Positions 54,198 through 62,584 of a stretch of 64,000 nucleotides of DNA are shown one piece after another. The position numbers and the translations under genes were made by a program. Origin of the DNA: Streptomyces sp. NBC_01214 (GTDB lineage: Bacteria; Actinomycetota; Actinomycetes; Streptomycetales; Streptomycetaceae); contig NZ_JAPEOS010000003.1 in assembly GCF_026340975.1 (NCBI RefSeq), positions 558,001 to 622,000 of the forward strand. Reading direction: 5' to 3'. Each line of letters opens with the position of its first letter. The stretch's first letter is position 1. The notes beneath the pieces are model-generated. The model saw only the letters and a program-made list of their open reading frames with translations, was not told where the DNA came from and made no database searches.

Positions 54198-54782
54198 TTA
54201 CCTCCGGGGTCGGTGATCGAGGAGGGCTGCCAGTGTGGCATCGAGGTCGCCATGCCGCGGACGGTTGTGGGGGAGTTTGGCGAGGACGGCAGCCATGCCG
54301 CAGCTGTTGGTGAGGGCGGAGAAGGCCAGTCCGCCGGCGACGGCGGCGGAGATGAGCTGGAAGGCGGGGTGGAGCAGGCCGAGGCCGAGGCCCGCGAGGA
54401 CGAGAGCGCCGGCGGTCAGGCGGACCTGGCGTTCCATGCCCCACGTAGTGCGCGAGCCTTGCTCGGGGCGGTGGAGGTCATGGCCCGCGGCGGCCCAGGC
54501 GCCGGTGCCCCCGGCGAGGGTGGCGGTGTCGATGCCGTGCTCCGCGAGCGTCTTGCATGCGCTGTTGGAGCGGGCTCCGGAGGCGCAGACCACCAGGATG
54601 TCGCCGCGGTCGGCGGCGTGGTGGATGGCGGGAAGGGCGCGTGAGATCTGGTCGAGCGGGATGTTTACGGCGCCGGGCAGGTGACCTGCGGCGTACTCGC
54701 CGGGCGTGCGGACGTCGAGGACGGTGAGCTCGTGCAGGCGGGTGTGGGCCTGGTGGGCGCTGAGGGCGTGGGGGGTGGTCAT
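54198..54782 (-). CDS. Rhodanese with C-terminal DUF2892 membrane domain
   Basis: This 194-residue protein has an N-terminal rhodanese (VLDVRTPGEYAAGHLPGA, active Cys in VVCASGARSNSAC) and two C-terminal helices (LTAGALVLAGLGLGLLHPAF; LISAAVAGGLAFSALTNSCGMA), like the YgaP family. It transfers sulfane sulfur at the membrane. ATG 54782 has GGAGA upstream. It lies in the CstR-controlled unit between tauE and cstR. Confidence 0.9.
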   Translation of the reverse strand: MTTPHALSAHQAHTRLHELTVLDVRTPGEYAAGHLPGAVNIPLDQISRALPAIHHAADRGDILVVCASGARSNSACKTLAEHGIDTATLAGGTGAWAAAGHDLHRPEQGSRTTWGMERQVRLTAGALVLAGLGLGLLHPAFQLISAAVAGGLAFSALTNSCGMAAVLAKLPHNRPRHGDLDATLAALLDHRPRR

Positions 54783-54870
54783 GGCGGAGTGTCTCCTGCT
54801 GGTTGTGGGCGGTGTCCGGGTGCGGATGCCGGGCGTGCTGTGGGGGTGTGGCCGTGGGGAGGATCCGCTG

Positions 54871-55617
54871 TCAGCGGACCGCATCGGTGAGCATGAAGGC
54901 CGCGACGCACAGCAGCACGACTGCGAAGATCCGTTGCAGGGTTGGGCCCTTGATCGCGGCGGCCAGGCGTTTTCCGTCCCAGGCGGCGAGGATCGCCGCC
55001 CCGGTGAAGGGCGCGACGACTGCCCAGTTCAGAGGCGCGGTGCTGCCCGTACGGACGGTGAGTGCGGCGAGCGAGTTGACCGTGATGACGAGCAGGCTGG
55101 TTCCGATGGCCACCCGCATCCTCAGACCCAGTACTCCTACGAGGGCGGGGACGGCGAGGAATCCGCCGCCGACGCCCAGGAATCCGGTGACTGCCCCCAG
55201 GCTCGCGCCGGCTCCGGCGGCCCGGGCCGGGCGGACCGGGCGGACCTCGTTCTCGGGTGCGGGGGACCTGAGCATGCGCAGTGCCGCGAGGCCCGCGACG
55301 GCTGCGAACGCTGCGGTGAGAAGCTGACCGGGCAGTCGTGCGGCGAGGGCGGCTGCCGCCATGGCGGGAGGGATGCCGGCGGCCGCGAAGAGGGCGCCGG
55401 TTCTCCAGCGGACGTTGCCGGAGGTGGCGTGGGTGTAGAGGGCGGTGGCGGACGTGGCGGTGACGATGATCAGCGACGCGGTGGTGGCGGCTGCAGGGGT
55501 GAAGCCGAGCAGGTAGATCAGTGCGGGGACTGCGAGCACGCTGCCGCCGCCCCCCAGGGCGCCGAGTGCCAGGCCGACGACGGCTCCTGCGACCAGGGCG
55601 AGGACGAGCGTGCTCAC
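54871..55617 (-). CDS. TauE/SafE-family sulfite/anion exporter
   Basis: This 248-residue membrane protein has about eight hydrophobic segments and the TauE hallmarks ALGGGGSVLAVPALIYLLGF and FLGVGGGFLAVPALVGVLG. It likely exports sulfite or a related sulfur anion made by persulfide oxidation. The GTG at 55617 overlaps the preceding rhodanese stop (GTGA), indicating coupling. Confidence 0.9.
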   Translation of the reverse strand: MSTLVLALVAGAVVGLALGALGGGGSVLAVPALIYLLGFTPAAATTASLIIVTATSATALYTHATSGNVRWRTGALFAAAGIPPAMAAAALAARLPGQLLTAAFAAVAGLAALRMLRSPAPENEVRPVRPARAAGAGASLGAVTGFLGVGGGFLAVPALVGVLGLRMRVAIGTSLLVITVNSLAALTVRTGSTAPLNWAVVAPFTGAAILAAWDGKRLAAAIKGPTLQRIFAVVLLCVAAFMLTDAVR

Positions 55618-55976
55618 GCTATCGAGCCGCTGCTTCCGCGGCCGTCGACGACCGGGAGCCCCGCCGCGGCCCAGGCGTTCATGCCGCCCTTGACGTCGAC
55701 GGCCTCGGCTCCGCGTTCGGTCAGGATTCTCGCGGCCCGCTGGGACCGGTGCCCGGAGCGGCAGATCACCACCAGCGGCCGTCCCTGGGCAGCCGGAGGC
55801 AGGCCGGCGCCGGCCAGCAGGGCGGAGAGCGGGGCGTGCACGGCGCCGGGTGCGTGCCCGGCTGTCCATTCCGCCCGCTCGCGCACGTCGAGCAGGACGG
55901 CACCCTCGTCTCGGGCGCGCTGATGGGCATCGGCTGGAGTCACGCGGGCGGGGCCGCGGCGGAGGGAGAACATCAT
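55614..55976 (-). CDS. Single-domain rhodanese
   Basis: This 120-residue rhodanese has LLDVRERAEWTAGHAPGAVHAPL, the active Cys in VVICRSGHRSQRAA and a C-terminal GGMNAWAAAGLPV. It moves sulfane sulfur between glutathione- or mycothiol-type persulfides and acceptors. Two ATG codons (55976, 55973) start it. Its stop overlaps the tauE start. Confidence 0.92.
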   Translation of the reverse strand: MMFSLRRGPARVTPADAHQRARDEGAVLLDVRERAEWTAGHAPGAVHAPLSALLAGAGLPPAAQGRPLVVICRSGHRSQRAARILTERGAEAVDVKGGMNAWAAAGLPVVDGRGSSGSIA

Positions 55977-56014
55977 CGGATCCTTCTCTTGTGGGGAACG
56001 GGGAGGGCGAGCCG

Positions 56015-57391
56015 TCAACTGTCGGAACGGGGCCCGGTGACCATCGGTAGGCCCGCGCTTCGGGCGGCGTCGAAGGAATCGTCGACGGCCACGACGTCGC
56101 GTCCGGCGGCGTCGAGCAGGGAGGCGGCGATCCCCGCGCGCATTCCGCCCGCGCAGTGGACCCACACCACTCCGGCCGGCAACTCGTGCTGGCGTCGGTG
56201 GAGCTGGTGGATCGGGATGTGCACCGAGTCCTTGATCCAGCCGTCCGCGCGTTCGGAGTCCCGCCGTACGTCCAGCACGATCCGGTGCTCGTAGGGGTCC
56301 AGGGCGGCGAGGTCGGCGAAGGTGGCCCGTTGGAAGTACCGCAGTTCTTCGTTCGCGGAGATCCACTCGGCAGGCTCTCCGGTGGCGGCGGCGGCCGGGC
56401 GGTCGATCCCGACCCGGGCCAGTTCCCGCTGCGCCTTCGCCAGCTGCTCGGGGGATTCCGCGAGGAGCGTGACGGGCTTGCCCCAGGGGATCAACCACGC
56501 GAGGTAGGTCGCGACCTTCCCGTCGGCCTCGAAGTTGAACGATCCGGCTACGTGTCCCCGGGCGAATGCGATGCGGTTGCGCAGGTCGACCACCCACTCC
56601 CCGGCGGCCAGGCGGGCGGCGATGTCGGCGGCATTCGCCACGGGAGGTGCGGTGAGGTCCACCGGAGCCGGACCCGCGGCGTTGGCCGGGCCCATGTGGG
56701 CGTAGTAGGCAGGCACGTCGTCGAGTCCGGCCAGCAGGGCGGAGACGAAGGAGTCGACTTCCTGGACCAGGGCGTCGTTGCCGGCCTTTTCCTTGCCGAT
56801 GGTGGTGGCGTCCCCGTCGGCCTGGGCCGAGGAGCAGAAGCTTCCGAACCCGTGGGTGGGCAGCACCTGGGTTTCGTCAGGCAGTTCAGCGGCCAGCCGG
56901 CGTGCGGAGGCGTGCTGGGCGCGGGCCAGCTCCTCGGTCAGTCGCGGCTCGACCAGGTCGGGCCGTCCGACCGTCCCGATCAGGAGGGAGCCTCCGGTGA
57001 ACACGGCGACGGCCGAACCCCACTCCTCCAGAACGTAGGAGGTGTGGTGCGGGGTGTGGCCGGGGGTGGCCAGGGCCCGCAGCGTGATGCCGTCGTCCAC
57101 GGCGAAGGTGTCTCCGTCATGGACGGGGGTGCGGTCGAAGGACACCCGGGCCGCGGCGGGCATCAGGTAGGCCGCGCCGGTGAGGCGGGCCAGGTCCAGG
57201 CCGCCGGTGACGTAGTCGTTGTGGACGTGGGTCTCCACGACGTGGGAGATCCGCACCCCTCGCCGTGCCGCCATGGCGAGCACCTGGTCGACGTCGCGCG
57301 GTGGATCCACTGCCACGGCCGTGTGGGCGCCACCCGCCAGGTAGCTGCGGTTGCCGAGCCCTTCCAGTTCAAGGGTGTCGATGAAGAACAC
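56015..57391 (-). CDS. cstB: CstB-like persulfide dioxygenase-rhodanese fusion
   Basis: 458 residues. The N-terminal metallo-beta-lactamase domain has HVHNDYVTGG and PGHTPHHTSY iron ligands of the ETHE1 persulfide dioxygenase type. Two rhodanese repeats follow, the first degenerate (VVDLRNRIAFARGHVAGS) and the second active, with Cys in WVHCAGGMRAGIAA. It oxidises persulfide to sulfite or thiosulfate. Being first after the double operator, it leads the operon. Length and domain order match CstB of the staphylococcal cst operon. Confidence 0.92.
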   Translation of the reverse strand: MFFIDTLELEGLGNRSYLAGGAHTAVAVDPPRDVDQVLAMAARRGVRISHVVETHVHNDYVTGGLDLARLTGAAYLMPAAARVSFDRTPVHDGDTFAVDDGITLRALATPGHTPHHTSYVLEEWGSAVAVFTGGSLLIGTVGRPDLVEPRLTEELARAQHASARRLAAELPDETQVLPTHGFGSFCSSAQADGDATTIGKEKAGNDALVQEVDSFVSALLAGLDDVPAYYAHMGPANAAGPAPVDLTAPPVANAADIAARLAAGEWVVDLRNRIAFARGHVAGSFNFEADGKVATYLAWLIPWGKPVTLLAESPEQLAKAQRELARVGIDRPAAAATGEPAEWISANEELRYFQRATFADLAALDPYEHRIVLDVRRDSERADGWIKDSVHIPIHQLHRRQHELPAGVVWVHCAGGMRAGIAASLLDAAGRDVVAVDDSFDAARSAGLPMVTGPRSDS

Positions 57392-57415
57392 GCTGTCGCT
57401 CCTTCTCGTGAGAAT

Positions 57416-57463
57416 TACCCCCGGGGGTATATCTCGAGCGTAGCACTAGTACCCCCGGGGGTA
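57416..57463 (-). promoter_or_regulatory. Double CstR operator upstream of cstB
   Basis: Two identical 14-bp perfect palindromes TACCCCCGGGGGTA lie at 57416-57429 and 57450-57463, 34 bp apart, before the cstB start. GC-rich, TACC/GGTA-bounded palindromes are typical of CsoR/CstR operators. The second may also affect the rightward ABC genes. Confidence 0.85.
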
Positions 57464-57544
57464 TTTTCTGTGGCGCTGCGGGGCCCGTTCTCGGCTCACT
57501 GCGCGTCGGTCCGGGCCAGGGCACAGACTGGTGGGGTGGGCGCC

Positions 57545-58456
57545 ATGGACGCGATCGAGCTCAGAGGACTGACCAAGCGGTACGGGGCAGTGGTCGGGGT
57601 GGAGGAACTCACACTCGGCATCGGTCCGGGCGAGGTGTTCGGCTTCCTCGGGCCGAACGGGGCGGGCAAGACCACCACCCTCAGGTGCCTGACCGGCTTG
57701 CTGCGCCCGACGGCCGGGCATGTGCGGGTGCTGGGGATGGACCCGCTCGCCGATCACCGCCGGGTGGCTCGGGAACTCGGCTATCTCCCGGGTGAGCTGC
57801 GGCTGTACCCGGAGCTCACCGGGGCGCAGACCCTCGACCTGCTGTGTTCCCTCCAGGGCCGGCCCTGCACACGGCGGGCCGAACTGTGCGAGCGGCTGGG
57901 ACTGACGCCAGCGGTCCTGCGCCGCACGGTGGGCGGGTACTCGCGCGGCATGAAGCAGAAGCTGGGCCTGGTGCAGGCGCTGCAGCACGATCCCCGGCTG
58001 GTGGTGCTGGACGAGCCGACCGAGGGGCTGGACCCTCTGGTGCAGGAGACGTTCTTCGAGCTGATGGAGCAGGCCGCGGCCGACGGCCGCACTGTGCTGT
58101 TGTCCAGCCATGTGCTCCCGGAGGTGCAGCGGGCCTGCGGACGCGTGGCGATCGTCCGGGACGGGCGCCTGGTGACGGTGGAGAGCGTGGCCGCCCTGCG
58201 GGAGGCGCGTGCGCGGCGGATCCGCCTGACCTTCGGCGACAGGAAGGGGGCACGCCCTCTGGGGCGCGCGGAGCAGTGGGTGCCCCGCTGGGAAGGCGAC
58301 CGGGTGGAGCTGCTCGTACCCCCGAGCGAGGTGGTGGGGGCACTGCGCGAGCTGCTGGCCCTGGGGGTGGCCGACGTCATCGTGGAGGAGGCGGGTCTGG
58401 ACGAGGCGTTCCTGGACCTGTACCGCAACGGCAAGGCGGACGGGGCGGCGCCGTGA
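57545..58456 (+). CDS. ABC transporter ATP-binding protein
   Basis: 303 residues with Walker A GPNGAGKTTTLRCLTG, signature YSRGMKQKLGLVQAL, Walker B LVVLDEPTEGLDPL and the H-loop SSHVLPE. The C-terminal extension resembles drug/antibiotic ABC-2 ATPases. The permease gene overlaps its stop (GTGA), forming a transporter pair. Substrate unknown. It is divergent from cstB. Confidence 0.92.
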   Translation: MDAIELRGLTKRYGAVVGVEELTLGIGPGEVFGFLGPNGAGKTTTLRCLTGLLRPTAGHVRVLGMDPLADHRRVARELGYLPGELRLYPELTGAQTLDLLCSLQGRPCTRRAELCERLGLTPAVLRRTVGGYSRGMKQKLGLVQALQHDPRLVVLDEPTEGLDPLVQETFFELMEQAAADGRTVLLSSHVLPEVQRACGRVAIVRDGRLVTVESVAALREARARRIRLTFGDRKGARPLGRAEQWVPRWEGDRVELLVPPSEVVGALRELLALGVADVIVEEAGLDEAFLDLYRNGKADGAAP

Positions 58457-59274
58457 AGACGCGGTGGCCCCTGCTGTGGCTGGCACTGCACCGACGCCGG
58501 CGGATGCTGATGGCCCTGGTGGTGGGGATGGTCGTCTTCGAGGCGCTGATCGTGGTGGTGGCGAACACGATCGCGCCGGGGCAGCTGTTCTCGGCGGGCG
58601 GGAAGGGACCCCCGTCGGCGTACCGGGCGTTCAGCGGGTCGGGCGGGGACGTCTCGATCGCGAGCTATCCGGGGCTGCTCGGGGCCGGACTGGTGCATCC
58701 GTTCTGGATCGCCATGCAGCTGACCGCGATCGGCGCCCTGGCCGCGGCGGCAGTGGCGGCCGACGTGGAATCCGGGACGATCGAGCTGATCATGGTGCGC
58801 CCCGTGAGCCGCAACCGGCTGCTCGCCGAGCGGACGGCCGCCGTGGTGATCGCCGCCCTCGCTCTGAACGCCGCGGCGACGCTGACGGTGGCGGCAGGTG
58901 TCTGGCTGTCGCCGGACATCCACCGGGACGTGCCGCTCATCGGTGTCTTCGCCGCCGGGCTGATGGGGTGCGGCTTCGCGCTGTGCCTGGCCGGACCGGC
59001 CCTGGCCGTGTCCGCATGGGGGAGCCGGCGCGCCCAGGTGATCGGTGCGACGATCGCGATCGGGGCGGTCGGCTTCGCGCTGAACTTCATCGCGCTGGCC
59101 TGGTCCAAGGCGGCACCCCTGCGGTTCATCAGTCCCTTCCACTACTACACACCGGGTGACGCACTGGCGCAGGGCCACGTGCTGTGGCCGCAGTTGGGCG
59201 TTCTGGTCGGGGTCGGAGCAGTGGGGCTCATCCTGGGCCACGCGTTGCTGATGAGGCGGGACCTGGCCCCGTAG
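58453..59274 (+). CDS. ABC-2 family permease
   Basis: This 273-residue membrane protein has about six helices (MLMALVVGMVVFEALIVVVA; ALAAAAVAADVESG; VVIAALALNAAATLTVAAGV; AAGLMGCGFALCLAGPALAV; LGVLVGVGAVGLILGHALL) and the conserved ESGTIELIMVRPVSR. GTG 58453 overlaps the ATPase stop. It completes the exporter encoded with the gene before it. Confidence 0.9.
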   Translation: MKTRWPLLWLALHRRRRMLMALVVGMVVFEALIVVVANTIAPGQLFSAGGKGPPSAYRAFSGSGGDVSIASYPGLLGAGLVHPFWIAMQLTAIGALAAAAVAADVESGTIELIMVRPVSRNRLLAERTAAVVIAALALNAAATLTVAAGVWLSPDIHRDVPLIGVFAAGLMGCGFALCLAGPALAVSAWGSRRAQVIGATIAIGAVGFALNFIALAWSKAAPLRFISPFHYYTPGDALAQGHVLWPQLGVLVGVGAVGLILGHALLMRRDLAP

Positions 59275-59288
59275 CGCAGGGACAGCGG

Positions 59289-59942
59289 TCAGGGGGATGC
59301 GGGGCCTTCGAGGCGGGAGTGCACACCGACCACGCCTTCGACAGCCCGGGCGAGGCGAGTGGCCACGGGGATGAGGTGGGGGTCGCGGGTCCTTCCCCTC
59401 AGGGTGACGACGCCGTGCGTCACCTCAACCGTGATGTCACGGCGAGAGAGCGGGAACAGGCGCTCGACGACCTCGCGGCGGACTTCGGTGGCCAGGTCGT
59501 CGTCGGTGCGGAGGAAGACCTTCAGGAGGTCGGCGCGGCTGACGACGCCGAGGAGAGTGCCGTCGGCATCCACGACCGGGAGACGCTTGATGTGGCGGTC
59601 GGCCATCAGCCGGGCGGCCTGGGGGAGCGTGGCGTCGGGGCGGATGGTGACGGCCGGGCTCGTCATCAGCTCCTCGGCGCGGACCGATCCGGCCTTCGCG
59701 GTGTCGCCGAGGCGGCGCATCTGCTCGATCAGGCTCGGTCCGTGTTCGTGGAACTCCTCCTTGGTGAGGAGGTCGGCCTCGGAGACGACGCCGACGACAT
59801 GACCTTCGCCCTCGATGACCGGGACTGCGGTGACCTTCCAGCGCTCCATCGCGGTGGCGATCTCCTTGAATTCGGCGGCGGGCGTGACGGTGACGACGGT
59901 CTTCGTCATGACGTCGTTGACGGTGTACGGGGTGGAGGTCAT
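59289..59942 (-). CDS. CBS-pair protein with C-terminal BON domain
   Basis: This 217-residue protein has two CBS motifs (VNDVMTKTVVTVTPAAEFKE; AEELMTSPAVTIRPDATLPQ, with VVGVVSEADLL and LLGVVSRADLL ends). A C-terminal BON domain follows (DITVEVTHGVVTLRGRTRD). CBS pairs bind adenosyl nucleotides; BON may bind membranes. CBS proteins (Hrp1 type) belong to the mycobacterial DosR regulon. It is 9 bp downstream of the cyclic-nucleotide-domain gene, likely in one operon. A decayed relative lies at 33500-33870. Confidence 0.92.
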   Translation of the reverse strand: MTSTPYTVNDVMTKTVVTVTPAAEFKEIATAMERWKVTAVPVIEGEGHVVGVVSEADLLTKEEFHEHGPSLIEQMRRLGDTAKAGSVRAEELMTSPAVTIRPDATLPQAARLMADRHIKRLPVVDADGTLLGVVSRADLLKVFLRTDDDLATEVRREVVERLFPLSRRDITVEVTHGVVTLRGRTRDPHLIPVATRLARAVEGVVGVHSRLEGPASP

Positions 59943-59951
59943 GGCTGGTCC

Positions 59952-60422
59952 TCAGCGGGCGTAGGCGAGGGGCATGTCGCTGTGGTGGGGTGCGAACAGG
60001 TCGAGGATCCGGGCGCGGTCCGAGTCGAGCCGACGGGCGATGATCGCGGCAACAGCGGTGGATATGCAACGGCCCACGGGCGGGTTCTCTTCGCAGAGCT
60101 TCCGTACGGCCACCGCGTCGAATTCGAGTGCGCGGACAGGGTGGGTGGTGACGGCGCCCAGGTGCCAGGCGTAGGGCGGGACCATCCACGACCAGCCGAG
60201 GAGCTCTCCCGAACCGAGGGTGTCGATGACGGCGGCCTTGTGCCCGGGGACGTGCAGGTCGAGGTCGACGGTGCCGTTCTCGATGATCCAGAAGCGGTCG
60301 GCCCGTTGTCGTTCCTTGAAGATGCGGGTTCCGGCGGGGATGTCTACGCGGTGGGCGTAAGCGAGCAGGGCCTCACGCGCTTCGGGTTCCATCTCGTCCA
60401 GGAGAGTGTTCATGCTGGTCAT
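59952..60422 (-). CDS. Cyclic-nucleotide-binding-domain protein without HTH
   Basis: This 156-residue protein is a single cNMP-binding/cupin-like beta-barrel (RVDIPAGTRIFKERQRADRFWIIENGTVDLDL; LGSGELLGWSWMVPPY; LEFDAVAVRKLCEENP). It ends in a helix, with no DNA-binding domain. It may sense a nucleotide or ligand and act by protein contacts. GGAGG is eight bases before ATG 60422. It precedes the CBS-BON gene; a weak DevR-like box lies 77 bp upstream. Confidence 0.88.
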   Translation of the reverse strand: MTSMNTLLDEMEPEAREALLAYAHRVDIPAGTRIFKERQRADRFWIIENGTVDLDLHVPGHKAAVIDTLGSGELLGWSWMVPPYAWHLGAVTTHPVRALEFDAVAVRKLCEENPPVGRCISTAVAAIIARRLDSDRARILDLFAPHHSDMPLAYAR

Positions 60423-60498
60423 GGTGTGCCTCCAGCCCTTCCCCTTCAGGCTCGCGCCGGTCCTCGGGGTGCGGGAGGGCCTCGCGGTGCATACCGCA

Positions 60499-60513
60499 GG
60501 GCCCATACGGCCC
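60499..60513 (-). promoter_or_regulatory. Possible DevR/OsdR-like box upstream of the cNMP-domain gene
   Basis: GGGCCCATACGGCCC is a 15-base match whose reverse complement contains GGGCCG-TA-TGGGCC. Spacing or one half is off by one relative to the best sites. Confidence 0.35.
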
Positions 60514-60516
60514 GGG

Positions 60517-61944
60517 TCAGCGGACCAGGACGGCCTCCCCGGGCTTGGGTACGACGGCCGTCCAGCCCAGCTCGCGGTCGATGCGGTCCCGGAGGGTCCC
60601 GGCCGCGGCCTCCTCGCCGTGGACCAGGAAGGTGGTGTGCGGGGCGGGGGCGGCGCGCAGCCAGTCGATGATCTGGTCGGCGTCGGCGTGGGCGGAGAAG
60701 TGGGGTACGTCGGCGACCTCGGCACGTACGGGGATGTACTCGCCGAACATCTTCAGGGTGCGGGCGCCGTCGACGAGGTCACGCGCCCGCGTTCCGGCGG
60801 CGGCGAAGCCGACGATGACGACGGCGTTGCGGGGGTCGGGCAAGAGCCGGTGGAGGTGGTGCAGGACCCGACCACCGGTGGCCATGCCGGCGGAGGAGAC
60901 GATGACCGCGGGGCCCGTGGCGCTGTTGATGTCGATCGATTCCTGGACGGTACGGGCGGCCAGGAAAGGCTCCGGGCTGAACGCCGCCTCGCCCTGGGCC
61001 AGGATCTCGGGCCTCAGCTCGGGAGAGTGGGAGCGCAGGGCGTCCCGGTAGACGTCCAGGGCGGCCAAGGCCATGGGACTGTCGACGTACACGGGTACGC
61101 TCCGGGGCAAGGTGCCGTCGTGGCGCAGCCCGGCCAGCTCGTGCAGGACGACCTCGGTCCGGTCGATCGCGAACGACGGGATGACCACGGTTCCGCCCCG
61201 CGACAGCGTTCTGGTGACCACGGCAGCGAACTCGCGCCGCGCCGTCTCGTGGTCGTGGCGGCGGTCGCCGTAGGCGGACTCCATCAGTAGCACGTCGGCG
61301 CCGGAGAACGGCTCCGGGGGCAGCAGCAGGGGGTGCCCGGGGCGGCCCAGGTCGCCGCTGACGGCCAGGGTGTGGCCGTCCTCCAGGGTGAGGTGGGCCC
61401 AGGCGGAGCCGAGGATGTGCCCGCCGTGGTGCAGCCTCAGCTTCGTTCCGGCCATGATCTCGATTTCGCTGCCGATCTCGACCGGGTCGAAGAACGTCAG
61501 CGTGTTCTCGACGTCCGTGTCGTCGTAGAGCGGCTTGGCGGGGCGGTGCTTGGACCAGCCGTGGCTGTTGGCGTGCTCGGCTGCCTCCATCTGGAGGCGG
61601 GCGCTGTCACGGAGCACGATTTCGGCGAGCCGGGCGGTCGGCGCGGTGCTCAGGATCGGGCCCCGGAAGCCGTGCCGGACCAGGCGCGGCAGATAGCCGC
61701 AGTGGTCCAGGTGAGCGTGGGTGATGACCACGGCGTGGAGGTCGGAGGCATCGAAGCCGGGCTTCTCCCAGTTGCGACGGCGCAGGTCCGCGAAACCCTG
61801 GAAGAGCCCGCAGTCGACCAGGATGCGGGCGTGGTCGCTCTCGACGAGGAACTTGCTGCCGGTGACCGTGCGTACCGCACCGAGCAGACGCAGGAGTGCG
61901 GGTCTGGGCGCGGCGGTGGCGGGGCGCGGGGCTGTCTCGGACAC
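60517..61944 (-). CDS. MBL-fold/beta-CASP hydrolase
   Basis: This 475-residue metallo-beta-lactamase has the zinc motif THAHLDHCGYLPRL, HHGGHILGSAWAHL, SGDLGRPGHPLL and C-terminal beta-CASP features (VIPSFAIDRTEVVLHEL; SSAGMATGGRVLHHL; HFSAHADADQIIDWL). The group includes mRNA 3'-end/CPSF-like and exonuclease proteins. GTG 61944 is preceded by GGGAGGG. It is divergent from the truncated alcohol dehydrogenase gene and shares its box-containing promoter region. Substrate (RNA or small ester) is not evident. Confidence 0.9.
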   Translation of the reverse strand: MSETAPRPATAAPRPALLRLLGAVRTVTGSKFLVESDHARILVDCGLFQGFADLRRRNWEKPGFDASDLHAVVITHAHLDHCGYLPRLVRHGFRGPILSTAPTARLAEIVLRDSARLQMEAAEHANSHGWSKHRPAKPLYDDTDVENTLTFFDPVEIGSEIEIMAGTKLRLHHGGHILGSAWAHLTLEDGHTLAVSGDLGRPGHPLLLPPEPFSGADVLLMESAYGDRRHDHETARREFAAVVTRTLSRGGTVVIPSFAIDRTEVVLHELAGLRHDGTLPRSVPVYVDSPMALAALDVYRDALRSHSPELRPEILAQGEAAFSPEPFLAARTVQESIDINSATGPAVIVSSAGMATGGRVLHHLHRLLPDPRNAVVIVGFAAAGTRARDLVDGARTLKMFGEYIPVRAEVADVPHFSAHADADQIIDWLRAAPAPHTTFLVHGEEAAAGTLRDRIDRELGWTAVVPKPGEAVLVR

Positions 61945-62010
61945 GACCGGCCCTCCCTTCGGTAAGGGGATCCGGTTCTCACCATCGCACCGGGTGCGGG
62001 GGCCGGCAGG

Positions 62011-62045
62011 GGGCCGACAGGCCCCGGCAGGGGACCGACCGGCCC
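62011..62045. promoter_or_regulatory. Tandem DevR/OsdR-like boxes in a divergent promoter
   Basis: GGGCCGACAGGCCC (62011-62024) is followed 20 bp on by GGGACCGACCGGCCC (62031-62045, spacer one base longer). They lie between the MBL gene (start 61944) and the ADH-like gene (start 62120). This extends the putative regulon to the right end of the window. Confidence 0.55.
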
Positions 62046-62119
62046 ATGCGCGGCCGGTCGAGTCCGGTCCAGCCTGGCGGTGACACCTCAAGCGGTGGGA
62101 AATGGAAGAAAGGGACGTC

Positions 62120-62563
62120 ATGGAGGCACTGGTCTTCCACGGCGCCGGACAGACCGCATGGCAGGGCCTACCGGACCCGGGCATCAAGGACGCCGCCGAC
62201 GCGATCGTTCGTGTCGACGACGTCACCATCTGCGGTATCGACCTGCACGTCGTCAAGGGCGACGTGCCCGAGGGGACCCCGGGCAGGATCCTCGGCCATG
62301 AGGCGGTCGGCACCGCCGTCGAGACCGGCGGCGACGTCCCTACGGTGCGGCCCGGGGACCGGGTGCTCGTCTCCGGCATCTCGGCCTGCGGCCGCTGCCG
62401 CTTCTGCCGCGAGAGCCACTACGGCCAGTGCTGCGGGAGCAGCGGGCGGGTGCTGGGCCACAGGATCGCCGGCACAGCCCGTGCGGGCGACACCGGTGCC
62501 CTCAAGGTCGCGCTCGGTGGGGCCCGGCACGACGCCGTCACCGTCCCGGCCACCCGGCCGTGA
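62120..62563 (+). CDS. Zinc alcohol dehydrogenase with the NAD domain deleted in frame
   Basis: Only 147 residues, against about 345 in the family. The N-terminal GroES-like domain is intact: catalytic zinc ligands C38, H60 and E61 (CGIDLHVVKGD; GHEAVGTAVE) and structural cysteines C90, C93, C96 and C104. At about residue 119 (VLGHRIAGT) it jumps to the extreme C terminus (ARAGDTGALKVALGGARHD). The roughly 200-residue Rossmann domain is gone and the join is in frame. The product cannot bind NAD normally. ATG 62120 is favoured; ATG 62102 is possible. Confidence 0.85.
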   Translation: MEALVFHGAGQTAWQGLPDPGIKDAADAIVRVDDVTICGIDLHVVKGDVPEGTPGRILGHEAVGTAVETGGDVPTVRPGDRVLVSGISACGRCRFCRESHYGQCCGSSGRVLGHRIAGTARAGDTGALKVALGGARHDAVTVPATRP

Positions 62564-62584
62564 CACCGAGAGGACGTGAAGACG

